Source: Phycisphaerales bacterium (lineage in GTDB: Bacteria > Planctomycetota > Phycisphaerae > Phycisphaerales > JAGLTS01). From it: DNA of 54,440 bases. A program made the position numbers and the translations under genes. The notes below the pieces were generated by a model, which did no database searches, was not told the DNA's origin, and was given only the letters and a program-made list of their open reading frames with translations. Of the stretch, positions 26,201-34,351 are shown piece by piece. The stretch covers positions 1 through 54,440 of the forward strand of contig JAGLTS010000010.1 of the NCBI GenBank assembly GCA_023135165.1, written 5' to 3'. How positions within the stretch are numbered: position 1 is the first letter of the stretch; every line of letters begins with the position of its first letter.

Positions 26201-26261
26201 CGCCACGGCATTCATCGCCGGAACCCGTCCCCGGCACAGGTCTGTGCATAAGGACCAGACG

Positions 26262-27620
26262 CTATGCCGCGGCCTGTGTTGTGCGAGATCTGAATGCGTC
26301 GATGGAGAGGCCGGCGCTGCCGAGGGCGTGGGCCAGCCAACGTTCCCATGTGTGATCCTGAAGGAAACGCGTGTGAGCTGCCTCGGCCAGGGCGCTGCGG
26401 CGCTCCGGGTCGGCCAGAAGTTCTGCGACGAGTGTGCGGGCGCGCATCGGCGTGTCGAATACGCCGACCTCAACGCCCGGGACGAATGCATCAGCCAAGC
26501 CGCATCGCGTGATGTGCAACATGGGGGCTCGGCTCGCAGCGATCTGGAACGGCTTGTGCGTCAGCCCCTCCTCGTCGTGACCCTCGGAGATGTTGATCGC
26601 GAGCAGGCCTCGCGCGTACGCAGCCGGTTGCTCGTGATAAGGAACCCAGTCCGGCGAACCGTGCAGTCCGAGCGATGACCAATCCGATCCGAAGGCAGCC
26701 ACACGGAAGAAGCGGGCGAGGTAGGCGAGATAGAACGTGCGCTGCCACATCCCGAACGTCCAGAGCACGCGCACCGCTTGACGGTACGCATCCGGGTGCG
26801 AGAGCAGCCAGCCCATCTCCTTCGGGAACTCCTGCTGCAAGTCGGGCAGGTAGTACACCGATGCAGTCGTCTCGTCGTCACGGCGCAGCCTCGCCCAACG
26901 AGCGCCCAGCTTCGCAAGGGATGATTGCAGCTCGGTCGGAGCGACCCTGTGCCAAAGACTTGCGAACTGCCTGAGAACCTTGCGTTCGATCACTGCTGCG
27001 ATCTGATGCGGATCGGGCTGTTCCTGCTTCAGGAACGGTGCGGTCTCGGTGATGAGCTTCGGCTTGGTCCCGATCACCGCCACGATGTCGTACTCCGCGT
27101 GCGCCTCGTTTGCCGGAGCGAGGATGTCCGGGTCTTCCGCCGGCATCGCTGCATGTACGTTGGACCAGCCAAGCACCGTCTTGATCTCACGCGCCGCGGC
27201 TTTGCTGCTGACGAAGTGATGGCAGTTCTTGGAGCGAAGCAGTGGTTGCAGGTCCGGCCGAAAGGCGATGTTGCCCATCGCCCACTGCGGATGGTCCGCC
27301 CACATCATCAGATGCGTGACATCGAGCGCATCGAAGAAGCCGCGCGGTGAGCCATCCGCCTCACGCATCGCATTGAACTCCATCATGCCGCTGCAGCAGT
27401 AGCTGACGACCGCGCCGATGCGCTCTTGCTCGACGAGCAGCCGCATCCGGCGTGTGACCTCCGCACGGTTGGTCTGATTGCGTCGCCAGATGGATGCGAG
27501 ATCGACAGCCACGCAATCGACGCCGAGCCGATCGGCTGCACGGTGAATCCCCTCGATCCAGAATCCGCTGGACCGACCGGGCCTTCGCAGGATGAGCAGT
27601 TTGCGATTGGCCTGAGCCAT
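26262..27620 (-). CDS. CgeB-like glycosyltransferase (Glyco_trans_1_2 type)
   Basis: This protein of about 452 residues has two Rossmann-like halves. The C-terminal half (about 330-440) has the nucleotide-sugar transferase pattern of the CgeB/Glyco_trans_1_2 group: LAINISEGHDEEGLTHKPFQ, then RAPMLHITRCGL, FVPGVEVGVFDTPMRARTLV, LLADPERRSALAEAAH and HTWERWL. The N-terminal half starts RKLLILRRPG with an HLMMWADHPQW segment. The donor and acceptor cannot be told from sequence. No glycan cluster surrounds it. I start at ATG 27620; the frame extends to ATG 27698 or 27770 without recognisable similarity. A 16-bp palindrome lies 15-30 bases before this start. Confidence 0.75.
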   Translation of the reverse strand: MAQANRKLLILRRPGRSSGFWIEGIHRAADRLGVDCVAVDLASIWRRNQTNRAEVTRRMRLLVEQERIGAVVSYCCSGMMEFNAMREADGSPRGFFDALDVTHLMMWADHPQWAMGNIAFRPDLQPLLRSKNCHHFVSSKAAAREIKTVLGWSNVHAAMPAEDPDILAPANEAHAEYDIVAVIGTKPKLITETAPFLKQEQPDPHQIAAVIERKVLRQFASLWHRVAPTELQSSLAKLGARWARLRRDDETTASVYYLPDLQQEFPKEMGWLLSHPDAYRQAVRVLWTFGMWQRTFYLAYLARFFRVAAFGSDWSSLGLHGSPDWVPYHEQPAAYARGLLAINISEGHDEEGLTHKPFQIAASRAPMLHITRCGLADAFVPGVEVGVFDTPMRARTLVAELLADPERRSALAEAAHTRFLQDHTWERWLAHALGSAGLSIDAFRSRTTQAAA

Positions 27621-27634
27621 GACGCTGCCTTTGC

Positions 27635-27650
27635 GTGAGCGATCGCTCAC
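27635..27650. repeat. 16-bp palindrome, GTGAGC-N4-GCTCAC (site 1)
   Basis: A perfect palindrome (GTGAGCGATCGCTCAC) lies just upstream of the chosen glycosyltransferase start. A second site with the same outer hexamers is at 27870-27885. Operator function is possible, but if the glycosyltransferase starts further upstream this site is coding. Confidence 0.5.
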
Positions 27651-27869
27651 GATGGACGAAACAGACGGATCAGCGGTGACCGGATACCGCAGGGACATGT
27701 GATGCGATTCCCGCTTATCGGCCGGAGGAATGGACATCTCAAGCAACTGTGCGGGAAAGCAGCACATCATGACCGCCTGGATGGGTTGGCTGCGGGATCG
27801 GGCCGTGATCGCCGACGAGGAGACCTCCGACGTCGCCGTGGAAACAGCGCTGCGCCCCCTTTCGCAACG

Positions 27870-27885
27870 GTGAGCACGTGCTCAC
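27870..27885. repeat. 16-bp palindrome, GTGAGC-N4-GCTCAC (site 2)
   Basis: A perfect palindrome (GTGAGCACGTGCTCAC) begins 2 bases beyond the PhoH stop codon. It shares both 6-base arms with site 1, 235 bases away. No T-run follows on either strand, so a terminator is unlikely. Confidence 0.5.
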
Positions 27886-27887
27886 GC

Positions 27888-29300
27888 TCAGAGTCGTTCA
27901 GCGGCGAGGCTGGCGAGTTCGCTGCGCTCGGTCTTGGCGAGTGTGACGTGGCCGATGATCGCCTCGCCTTTCATGTGTTCGACGAGGTACGACAGGCCGT
28001 TGCTCGACTGGTCGAGGTATGGGTTGTCGATCTGCGCGATGTCGCCTGTAAGGACGAGTTTCGTGCCTTCACCGACGCGCGAGGCGATCGTCTTGACTTC
28101 GTGCGGCGTGAGGTTTTGCGCCTCATCCACAATCATGAACTGATGCGGGATCGATCTGCCTCGAATGTAGGTGAGCGGTTCGAGCACGAGCTTGCCGTCG
28201 AGGAGGAGCTTCTGAATCCGCTGCTCCGGCGTGTGCGATTCAGCGGTCTGGAACGACGAACCGCGCGTGGAGAGCAGGTAGGCGAGGTTGTCGAAGATCG
28301 GCTGCATCCAGGCGGCGAGCTTTTCATCCTTGTCGCCGGGGAGATAGCCGATGTCGCGCCCCATCGGCATGATCGGCCGGGCGACGAGCAGCTTGTCGTA
28401 GCGTTCCTCGTTGAGCGTCTTGAGCATGCCCGCGGCAATCGCGATGAGCGTCTTGCCGGTGCCCGCCATACCCAGGAGCGTGACGAGTTTCACTTCATCA
28501 TCGAGGAGCAGGTCAATCGCCATGATCTGCTGGCTGTTGCGCGGGAGAATACCGAACACCGGCCGGCGAGGTCCGGTGATGGGTATGCAGTGCTCGGTAT
28601 CGGCGAGCCGCCGTGCGAGACCTCCGTGCGAGTCGTCCTGATCGTCGTGCATCACCAGGAACTGATTCGGCTGCAAATCAAGCGGCGTCTCCGAGCCGTC
28701 CGCCTCCTGACGAATGAGATACGGCGCGAGTTTCTCAAGCGGAAGCATGCGCTCGGAGTACAGCTCGTCGATCACATTACCGGGGAGCGTCGTCTCGGCG
28801 TACCCGGAGTACAGGCGGTCGGCATCCACCTTCTGCGCCTCGAAGTCCTCGGTACGGATGCCGAGCGCATCGGACTTGATGCGCGCGTTCAGATCCTTGG
28901 AGATAAAGACGGTGCGCCTACCCGCCTGCTTGAGTTGCCAGGCAACGGCGATGATGCGGTTGTCCGCGGTCTCTGTTCGCAGCGCATCGGGGACATCGTG
29001 TGCGCCGAGGTCGATGCGGATCGTCCCATCATGGCCGTTGCCGCCGTTGGACCACTTGGCGCCCTGCGTGAGATCGCCGCGAACACGGAGTCGGTCCAGA
29101 TGACGGATGCACTGGCGTGCGTTTCGCCCGATGTCGTTGTTCTCAGTCTTGAAGCGATCGAGTTCCTCGATGACGGTGAACGGGATGACGACCTGGTTGT
29201 CGTCGAAGGCGAAGAGTGCGTTGGGATTGTGGAGCAGGACGTTGGTGTCGAGGACGAAGCACTTGGGGTCGGTGGTGCTGGACTTGTCCTTGTCCGCCAT
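27888..29300 (-). CDS. PIN-domain PhoH-family ATPase (PhoH2/YlaK type)
   Basis: This 470-residue protein has an N-terminal PIN ribonuclease domain (about 12-160, CFVLDTNVLLHNP with D18, and conserved acids in ADNRII and ISKDLNAR). A PhoH ATPase domain follows (about 245-465), with Walker A GMAGTGKT (277-284), Walker B VDEAQN (391-396) and the TGDIAQID motif. PhoH2 proteins unwind and cleave RNA; the exact role here is unknown. GGGAGG about 7 bases before ATG 29300 is a good ribosome-binding site. The long open frame on the opposite strand (27699-29393) is a shadow of this gene. Confidence 0.92.
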   Translation of the reverse strand: MADKDKSSTTDPKCFVLDTNVLLHNPNALFAFDDNQVVIPFTVIEELDRFKTENNDIGRNARQCIRHLDRLRVRGDLTQGAKWSNGGNGHDGTIRIDLGAHDVPDALRTETADNRIIAVAWQLKQAGRRTVFISKDLNARIKSDALGIRTEDFEAQKVDADRLYSGYAETTLPGNVIDELYSERMLPLEKLAPYLIRQEADGSETPLDLQPNQFLVMHDDQDDSHGGLARRLADTEHCIPITGPRRPVFGILPRNSQQIMAIDLLLDDEVKLVTLLGMAGTGKTLIAIAAGMLKTLNEERYDKLLVARPIMPMGRDIGYLPGDKDEKLAAWMQPIFDNLAYLLSTRGSSFQTAESHTPEQRIQKLLLDGKLVLEPLTYIRGRSIPHQFMIVDEAQNLTPHEVKTIASRVGEGTKLVLTGDIAQIDNPYLDQSSNGLSYLVEHMKGEAIIGHVTLAKTERSELASLAAERL

Positions 29301-29380
29301 GCGATGCCTCCCTGCATGCGGGTCGATGGGTCGTTCCGCTACGCATCGTATCGGCGGGTTGGGGGGCGGGGCTGCTCAAA

Positions 29381-31657
29381 TCAGCGAGCATAGGCGACGA
29401 TATTGCGGAGCAGCCGCCGTGCGGAGTCGGTGTCATAGCCGCAAACGCCCCAGACGGGCCTTCCGAGCAGGGCGTGGGTCAGATCCTCATGGCTGAATAT
29501 GACGCGAATATCGCCATCGAGCGCCAGTCCGCGTAGACGAGGCCGATGTTCACCGGCCCCAAACCGAAGCGCCGCGGAGGGCGTGTAAGCGACGCTACGA
29601 CAGTCCCCCGCTCCTCGTACACCCTTGCCCGTCACGATGGCGTGCCTGGCGAGCGGCCCGGTTCGTGCGCCGAGCTGTTCGCTGAGTTGTCGTTCGACGG
29701 ATCGGCTGAACTCGCCGACACCGCCCGCCGTCTCGACAAGGATCGTTCCGCCTGCACGGATGTATGTTTCGATTGCGCGAAGTTCCCGGGTTGTGAGCAT
29801 ATGCGCCTCCACGCCTGTCATGACAACGAGCCTGGGGTGCGCATCGGCTGCCAGTTCATCCAGCGCGATCTCGCTGATGGTCACATCGGTTGCGTTATGC
29901 CGATGCATCCACTGCGCGAAGTGCGTGAGCGCTGCGAGTTCCGGATCACAGTTCCCGTCGTAGCGAACCTTGGTGATACGCACGGTTGACGCTGCGGGCC
30001 GAGCGTCATCCTTCTGATCCGCATAGCCGGCGAGTCGCTGCGGGAACGGCTCCAAGCCGGATGCGTAATGCACGATGTTGGACAGCAGGTGATACGCAGC
30101 GATCTCGCTTCGTTTGCCTGTCGGTTCGCCACCCGTGGCTTGCAGGATCTCGCCAACATCGCCACGCGGCAGAAGGATGAGTATCTCACGCACGCCGTTG
30201 CTCAATCCCCACACCTCAGGCAGCGGGTCGGACACGTCATACACCACGTGAAACAACTCGTGGTCGGCTGAGAGCTTCCGCCAGCGCGCATCAGGGAACA
30301 TTGCGGTCGCCAGTGCTTCCACCGACTGGCCGAATCGCCTGCTCTGCGCATCGGCGGTCGCCACGATCATGCCGCCCCGCATCATATAGTCACGTAGTTT
30401 GTCTACTTGCTCGGATTCCACATCATACGGGAGCGCTTCATGGGACGCGATGTATAGGAGCGGCGCATCAAGCCAGCCGGATGGGTCGGCGGTGATCGGG
30501 ACAACCTGCCAGTTCAGCGCCTGCTCGGTTTCATCGGACATGAACCTAGCCAGCGCAGCGGCATCGCGCGGCCGATTGTTCCAAGCGATGTCGTCATCTC
30601 GCAGTTTGTTGACGATGACGGGAGCGCGGCCGCGACTGAGGAACATCAGTCCGAAGGCGAGGTCAACGGTGGAGACCTTGGCGCGGATGCGCAGCGTGCC
30701 GCCGTCATGGACCGTGAGGAAGTCGATCAGCGCCGCTGCGCCGTCGCGGTACCAGTCCCGCTCGCCGAAGTACTTCGCGCCGCTGGCCAAGCCGACGCGC
30801 TCGACGCCGTAGAGGTAGTACGTGTAGTGTCCGCCGTATCCCGGGTGCGCCGCCGGATCGAAGTGGCTCGCGAACCAATCCAGGCCGGAGGCAACCGAAT
30901 CGCGCCCGGCCCAACCTTGCTCAACACGCTCGAACTGCTCGGAATGAAGCAAGTCGCGCGCGATGTAGAGGACCGTCAGGCCGGCTGCGGTCATCGAGCC
31001 GCGAGGTGGGCCGCTTCGCTGATACTGCCAGCCGCCATCCTCGAGTTGACTTGTGATGAACCGCTCCTCCAGGCGTCTCCAATACTCGGGCGGGATGGCG
31101 ATGCCGCGCTTCGCCGCCTCCCAAAGCCCCAGCGCGCCGTATTGCGTTGTCGAGTTATCGAATCGGCCGCTGTTCGGATCGTGCGTGTACGTCCACCCAT
31201 CCACTCGCCTGCTGAACGCATCCATCAACCACGTTGCATCAGCCTGGAGTAGCGGAAGGTACTTGGGCGGCAACTGCGCCCAGACACCCGCGCGAATACT
31301 GCGCGCGTACACACCTGTCATGGAAAGCTCGGTGAGGTACTCGATCGCTTCGGCAAGGGCGGGCGTCTGCGGCGATTCGCCTGCGTACAGCAGGGCCAGC
31401 ACGACAAGCGCCGTCTGCCCGCCGTCGTGCCTGCCATCGGCATTCTCGTGCCGCAGACCTTCTTCCCAATGCGTGCGGGTGTGATGTCGCTCGTAAAGCT
31501 CATCAACAATCAAACGGATTGCTGCGGTGACTTCTTCGTCGATCGGCGGTGTGGTCTGCGCGGGTGCGCGGGCGACGAGCAGGAGGAGCGCAACAGCAGT
31601 CATCGCTGCGCATCGCGCAAGAAATCGGTCGATCGAATCGTACCGTGGAGACTTCAT
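29381..31657 (-). CDS. DUF4159 protein with prenyltransferase-like alpha-toroid N-terminal domain
   Basis: This is a 758-residue exported protein (signal peptide about 10-34). Residues 40 to about 330 hold helical repeats such as TTQYGALGLWEAAKRGIAIPPEYW and ITSQLEDGGWQYQRSG, like the prenyltransferase/squalene-cyclase fold. The catalytic Asp motif of cyclases is not seen, so it is probably non-enzymatic. The rest has two DUF4159-type segments: APLLYIASHEALPYDVES with GGMIVATADAQSRRF, and then RLVVMTGVEAHMLTTRELRA with GGTILVETAGG. Such proteins are widespread in planctomycetes, usually near MoxR/DUF58 clusters, but those genes are absent here. It follows sppA by 13 bases on the same strand, so the two are probably co-transcribed. 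Confidence 0.8.
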   Translation of the reverse strand: MKSPRYDSIDRFLARCAAMTAVALLLLVARAPAQTTPPIDEEVTAAIRLIVDELYERHHTRTHWEEGLRHENADGRHDGGQTALVVLALLYAGESPQTPALAEAIEYLTELSMTGVYARSIRAGVWAQLPPKYLPLLQADATWLMDAFSRRVDGWTYTHDPNSGRFDNSTTQYGALGLWEAAKRGIAIPPEYWRRLEERFITSQLEDGGWQYQRSGPPRGSMTAAGLTVLYIARDLLHSEQFERVEQGWAGRDSVASGLDWFASHFDPAAHPGYGGHYTYYLYGVERVGLASGAKYFGERDWYRDGAAALIDFLTVHDGGTLRIRAKVSTVDLAFGLMFLSRGRAPVIVNKLRDDDIAWNNRPRDAAALARFMSDETEQALNWQVVPITADPSGWLDAPLLYIASHEALPYDVESEQVDKLRDYMMRGGMIVATADAQSRRFGQSVEALATAMFPDARWRKLSADHELFHVVYDVSDPLPEVWGLSNGVREILILLPRGDVGEILQATGGEPTGKRSEIAAYHLLSNIVHYASGLEPFPQRLAGYADQKDDARPAASTVRITKVRYDGNCDPELAALTHFAQWMHRHNATDVTISEIALDELAADAHPRLVVMTGVEAHMLTTRELRAIETYIRAGGTILVETAGGVGEFSRSVERQLSEQLGARTGPLARHAIVTGKGVRGAGDCRSVAYTPSAALRFGAGEHRPRLRGLALDGDIRVIFSHEDLTHALLGRPVWGVCGYDTDSARRLLRNIVAYAR

Positions 31658-31670
31658 GGCGGATTGACGC

Positions 31671-32867
31671 TCAGGGCATCATGTACATCGCGCGCGGCCG
31701 AGCCAGTTCCAGCATGAACGATCGAATCTGCTGCGGATCGGCGCGGGCGCTGAGGATGTCGCGTAGTTCCAGTACATCAGTGTCGGCATCGCGCCCGGTC
31801 GAATCGTGCGATGCGAAGAACGGCAACGAGAACCCACTGCGCCGTCCGATCCGAATCACGTGCGGCCGATCCGCCGGGGGCACGCCCATTCGCTTGCTCA
31901 GGCCGGTGATCGCGTCATCGAGATACCCAAGCGCGTCGATCAGCCCCAACTCCATCGCGGTCTGGGCGGGATACGCCAGGCCGTTGCACACATCACGAAC
32001 CGCCTGTTCAGAATCGAACTGCTTGCCCCGGCCATCCTGCACAACAGCGAGGAACGCGTCGTAATACCAGTCCAGCATGATCTGATACTGCTCACGGTCT
32101 TCATCCGTCCATGCTTGGTACGACTGATTCGCGAGGCGTTTCTTGGGTGATCCCTCCGCGACGAGGACGATCGGATCGACGCCGATCTTCTCAAGCAGCC
32201 CCTCGAAGACGAACGCCTGCCCGATCACCCCGATGCTGCCGGTTAGCGTTGTCGGCTCGGCATAGATCTCATCGGCGAGGACGGAGCAGTAGTACCCGCC
32301 GCTGGCCGCGATGCCGCCGTAGCTCGCGACGACCGGCTTGCCCGCTTGGCGAAGCTTCCGCACAGCGTTCGCGATCTGATCGGATGGCGCCACATACCCG
32401 CCCGGCGAGTTGACGCGCAGGATCACAGCGCTGATCGCATCGTCCACAGCGATATCGCGCAGTGTCGTCGTGACGAATGATGCCTGCGCATCGTCGATCA
32501 ACCCTTCGACCGGAACGACGGCGATCGTGTAGTCCCTGTTTCCGTGCTGGTAGACAGACACGACCGGACCCGTATGCCGGAACACGGCGAACATCGTGAT
32601 ATACCCACCGGCGATAAATGCGATCGCAAGCAGGCCGAGGATGCCGCCCAGTCGTAACGGGGCGAACCATCGACTTCGCCGACGATCACGCGGATCACCG
32701 GGCGGCTGAGCGTAGACAACCTGCGCGTAATGCGGCTGACCGGGTCCCGTACCGGGAGTTCCGGGTGTTGTGTGGGTCGGCGGAGGGGCGGGCGGTTGCA
32801 CAGCATCGTGCAGCGGCGTTGGCTGATCGGAGGGCGGCCGTGGATCTGGTTCATCTGTGGTATTCAT
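31671..32867 (-). CDS. sppA: Signal peptide peptidase SppA (single-domain S49 protease)
   Basis: This 398-residue membrane serine protease has a Pro-rich cytoplasmic N-terminal tail (1-60), a membrane segment (about 73-97) and an S49 domain. The nucleophile is S189 in GIAASGGYYCSVLAD, and the general-base Lys is probably K242 in EGSPKKR, 53 residues later as in the single-domain SppA group. VNSPGG (152-157) is the oxyanion/substrate loop. It degrades cleaved signal peptides in the inner membrane. AGGAAC lies a few bases before ATG 32867. It is divergent from the methyltransferase gene across 66 bases. Confidence 0.9.
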   Translation of the reverse strand: MNTTDEPDPRPPSDQPTPLHDAVQPPAPPPTHTTPGTPGTGPGQPHYAQVVYAQPPGDPRDRRRSRWFAPLRLGGILGLLAIAFIAGGYITMFAVFRHTGPVVSVYQHGNRDYTIAVVPVEGLIDDAQASFVTTTLRDIAVDDAISAVILRVNSPGGYVAPSDQIANAVRKLRQAGKPVVASYGGIAASGGYYCSVLADEIYAEPTTLTGSIGVIGQAFVFEGLLEKIGVDPIVLVAEGSPKKRLANQSYQAWTDEDREQYQIMLDWYYDAFLAVVQDGRGKQFDSEQAVRDVCNGLAYPAQTAMELGLIDALGYLDDAITGLSKRMGVPPADRPHVIRIGRRSGFSLPFFASHDSTGRDADTDVLELRDILSARADPQQIRSFMLELARPRAMYMMP

Positions 32868-32921
32868 GGTTCGGTTCCTGACTTGGTGTGCTCAGCTTAC
32901 CAGCGCCCGCCTCACCTGGGT

Positions 32922-32933
32922 TACGATGACGGC
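32922..32933 (+). promoter_or_regulatory. Candidate leaderless -10 element for the methyltransferase gene
   Basis: TACGAT (32922-32927) followed by GACGGC and ATG 32934. The spacing of 6 nt is the same as at four other genes here. No Shine-Dalgarno site is present. Confidence 0.5.
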
Positions 32934-33584
32934 ATGGAGCCTCATCAGCCGGACAGCGCCGCCCGCTACCTGGAACCCTATCGCCAGGCCATCGCGCGCC
33001 ACGGCCCGAGCTTCGAGGCGACGCTGTGGATGAACCCGCAGGCACAGATTCGTCGATTTGACATCATTGTGGAGATGATCGACCCGACGGGCCTGCGTCT
33101 GATCGACGCCGGCTGCGCGCGGGGCGAACTCGGCCGGCACCTTGCGGCGCTGGGCAAGGCGCCTGCCGCATACATCGGGCTGGACGCCTTGCCGGAGTTC
33201 ATCCGCGCCGCTCGCTCCGATCCGATCGAGGGTCTGCCGGAGGTTGTCTTTGACACAGCGGACTTCGTGGCCGACACATCAGTCTTCGGCACGTACGTTC
33301 CGGATCTGACCGTCTTCTCGGGATCGCTGAACACGCTGGCGCGGGAGCAGGCCCTCGACGTGGTCGGCCGGGCCTATGACCAGTCGCGCGTGGGCGTGGT
33401 GTTCAACTTCCTGTCCACGCGCCACCACCCAAGGTATAGCGCGCTGGATACCGGGCCTGCGAATCGCTACGACCCGACAAAAGTCGTGGCGTGGGCACTT
33501 GACATGACGCCGAAGGTGCGATTCCGTCAGGACTACTTCGACGGGCACGACGCAACGGTGGCGATGTTCAAGCTCGACGACTGA
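32934..33584 (+). CDS. Class I SAM-dependent methyltransferase-like protein
   Basis: This 216-residue protein has a Rossmann SAM-binding loop LIDAGCARGELGRHL (about 56-70), an acidic strand end YIGLDALPEFI, and a later FSGSLNTLAREQALDVV segment at the position of motif IV. The substrate cannot be told; such short proteins are often annotated only as methyltransferase-domain proteins. The frame is open upstream to 32730 but would then overlap the sppA start. The TACGAT element before ATG 32934 supports this start. The amidotransferase gene follows after 38 bases with its own promoter element. Confidence 0.7.
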   Translation: MEPHQPDSAARYLEPYRQAIARHGPSFEATLWMNPQAQIRRFDIIVEMIDPTGLRLIDAGCARGELGRHLAALGKAPAAYIGLDALPEFIRAARSDPIEGLPEVVFDTADFVADTSVFGTYVPDLTVFSGSLNTLAREQALDVVGRAYDQSRVGVVFNFLSTRHHPRYSALDTGPANRYDPTKVVAWALDMTPKVRFRQDYFDGHDATVAMFKLDD

Positions 33585-33610
33585 CGGCCCAAGCTCGCGG
33601 CAGACTGTGA

Positions 33611-33622
33611 TATCCTGCGGGC
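33611..33622 (+). promoter_or_regulatory. Candidate leaderless -10 element for the amidotransferase gene
   Basis: TATCCT (33611-33616), then GCGGGC and ATG 33623. The TGATATCCT context is a good -10 match; no -35 is evident. There is no Shine-Dalgarno site. Confidence 0.5.
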
Positions 33623-34342
33623 ATGTCGATCACGGTCTTTCAGCACGATGACAAATGTCCGCCTGCCAGACTGGGTGCGGCGCTGCGCGATCGCGGGCAA
33701 CGGCTCGACATCATTCGACCGGACCGGGGTGAGTCAATGCTGCCGGACCTGCACGCCGTTGATGCGGTCATCAGCTTCGGCGGACCTCAGGTGCTCGACA
33801 AACCCGAGGATTGGATGCACGACGAAATGGCGTTCCTGCAACGAGCGCACGCAGCTCGCCGGCCGATCGTTGGCGTGTGTCTTGGTGCGCAACTCCTCGC
33901 CGCAGCACTCGGCGGGAGCGTCGCGCCGATGCCCGAGCCGGAGCTTGGGTTCCATCCGCTGAAGCTCTCGCCGCACGGCAGGAATGACAGTCTTTTCGCG
34001 GGAATTGCGTGGACAACACCCATGTTCCACTACCACACTCGCCACATAACAAAGCTCCCCGATGATGGCGCGCTCCTCGCAAGCTCTGCGCTCTGCCCGA
34101 TCCAAGCGTTTCGCGTTGGAAAGACGACGTACGGATTCCAGTTCCACTTCGAGGCGTATCGAGAGACGATGGCGACATTCGCGGACGGTTCGCCGGATCG
34201 GCTGCGCGCCACGGGCATCGACCGGCAGGAATACGAGAAAAGCTGCGATGCGCACCGCAGCGCGTTCGACCGCATCGCCGACCGAATGTGCGACAACATC
34301 CGCCGCCGTCTGATCCCAACCGACAAAGGGCAAACAGCGTAG
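33623..34342 (+). CDS. Class I glutamine amidotransferase-domain protein
   Basis: This 239-residue protein has a free-standing class I GATase fold with a full catalytic triad: nucleophile C86 in GVCLGAQLLA, H175 and E177 in YGFQFHFEA. It resembles GMP synthase-like amidotransferases that hydrolyse glutamine or gamma-glutamyl compounds. Without a synthetase domain or partner nearby the substrate is unknown; gamma-glutamyl hydrolase activity is one possibility. It converges with the large oxidase gene, the two stops being 9 bases apart. Confidence 0.85.
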   Translation: MSITVFQHDDKCPPARLGAALRDRGQRLDIIRPDRGESMLPDLHAVDAVISFGGPQVLDKPEDWMHDEMAFLQRAHAARRPIVGVCLGAQLLAAALGGSVAPMPEPELGFHPLKLSPHGRNDSLFAGIAWTTPMFHYHTRHITKLPDDGALLASSALCPIQAFRVGKTTYGFQFHFEAYRETMATFADGSPDRLRATGIDRQEYEKSCDAHRSAFDRIADRMCDNIRRRLIPTDKGQTA

Positions 34343-34351
34343 AGGCGCCCC

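Noticed and set aside
27699..29393. 564-codon open frame on the plus strand
   Set aside because: It is the shadow of the PIN-PhoH gene, whose motifs on the minus strand are unambiguous.
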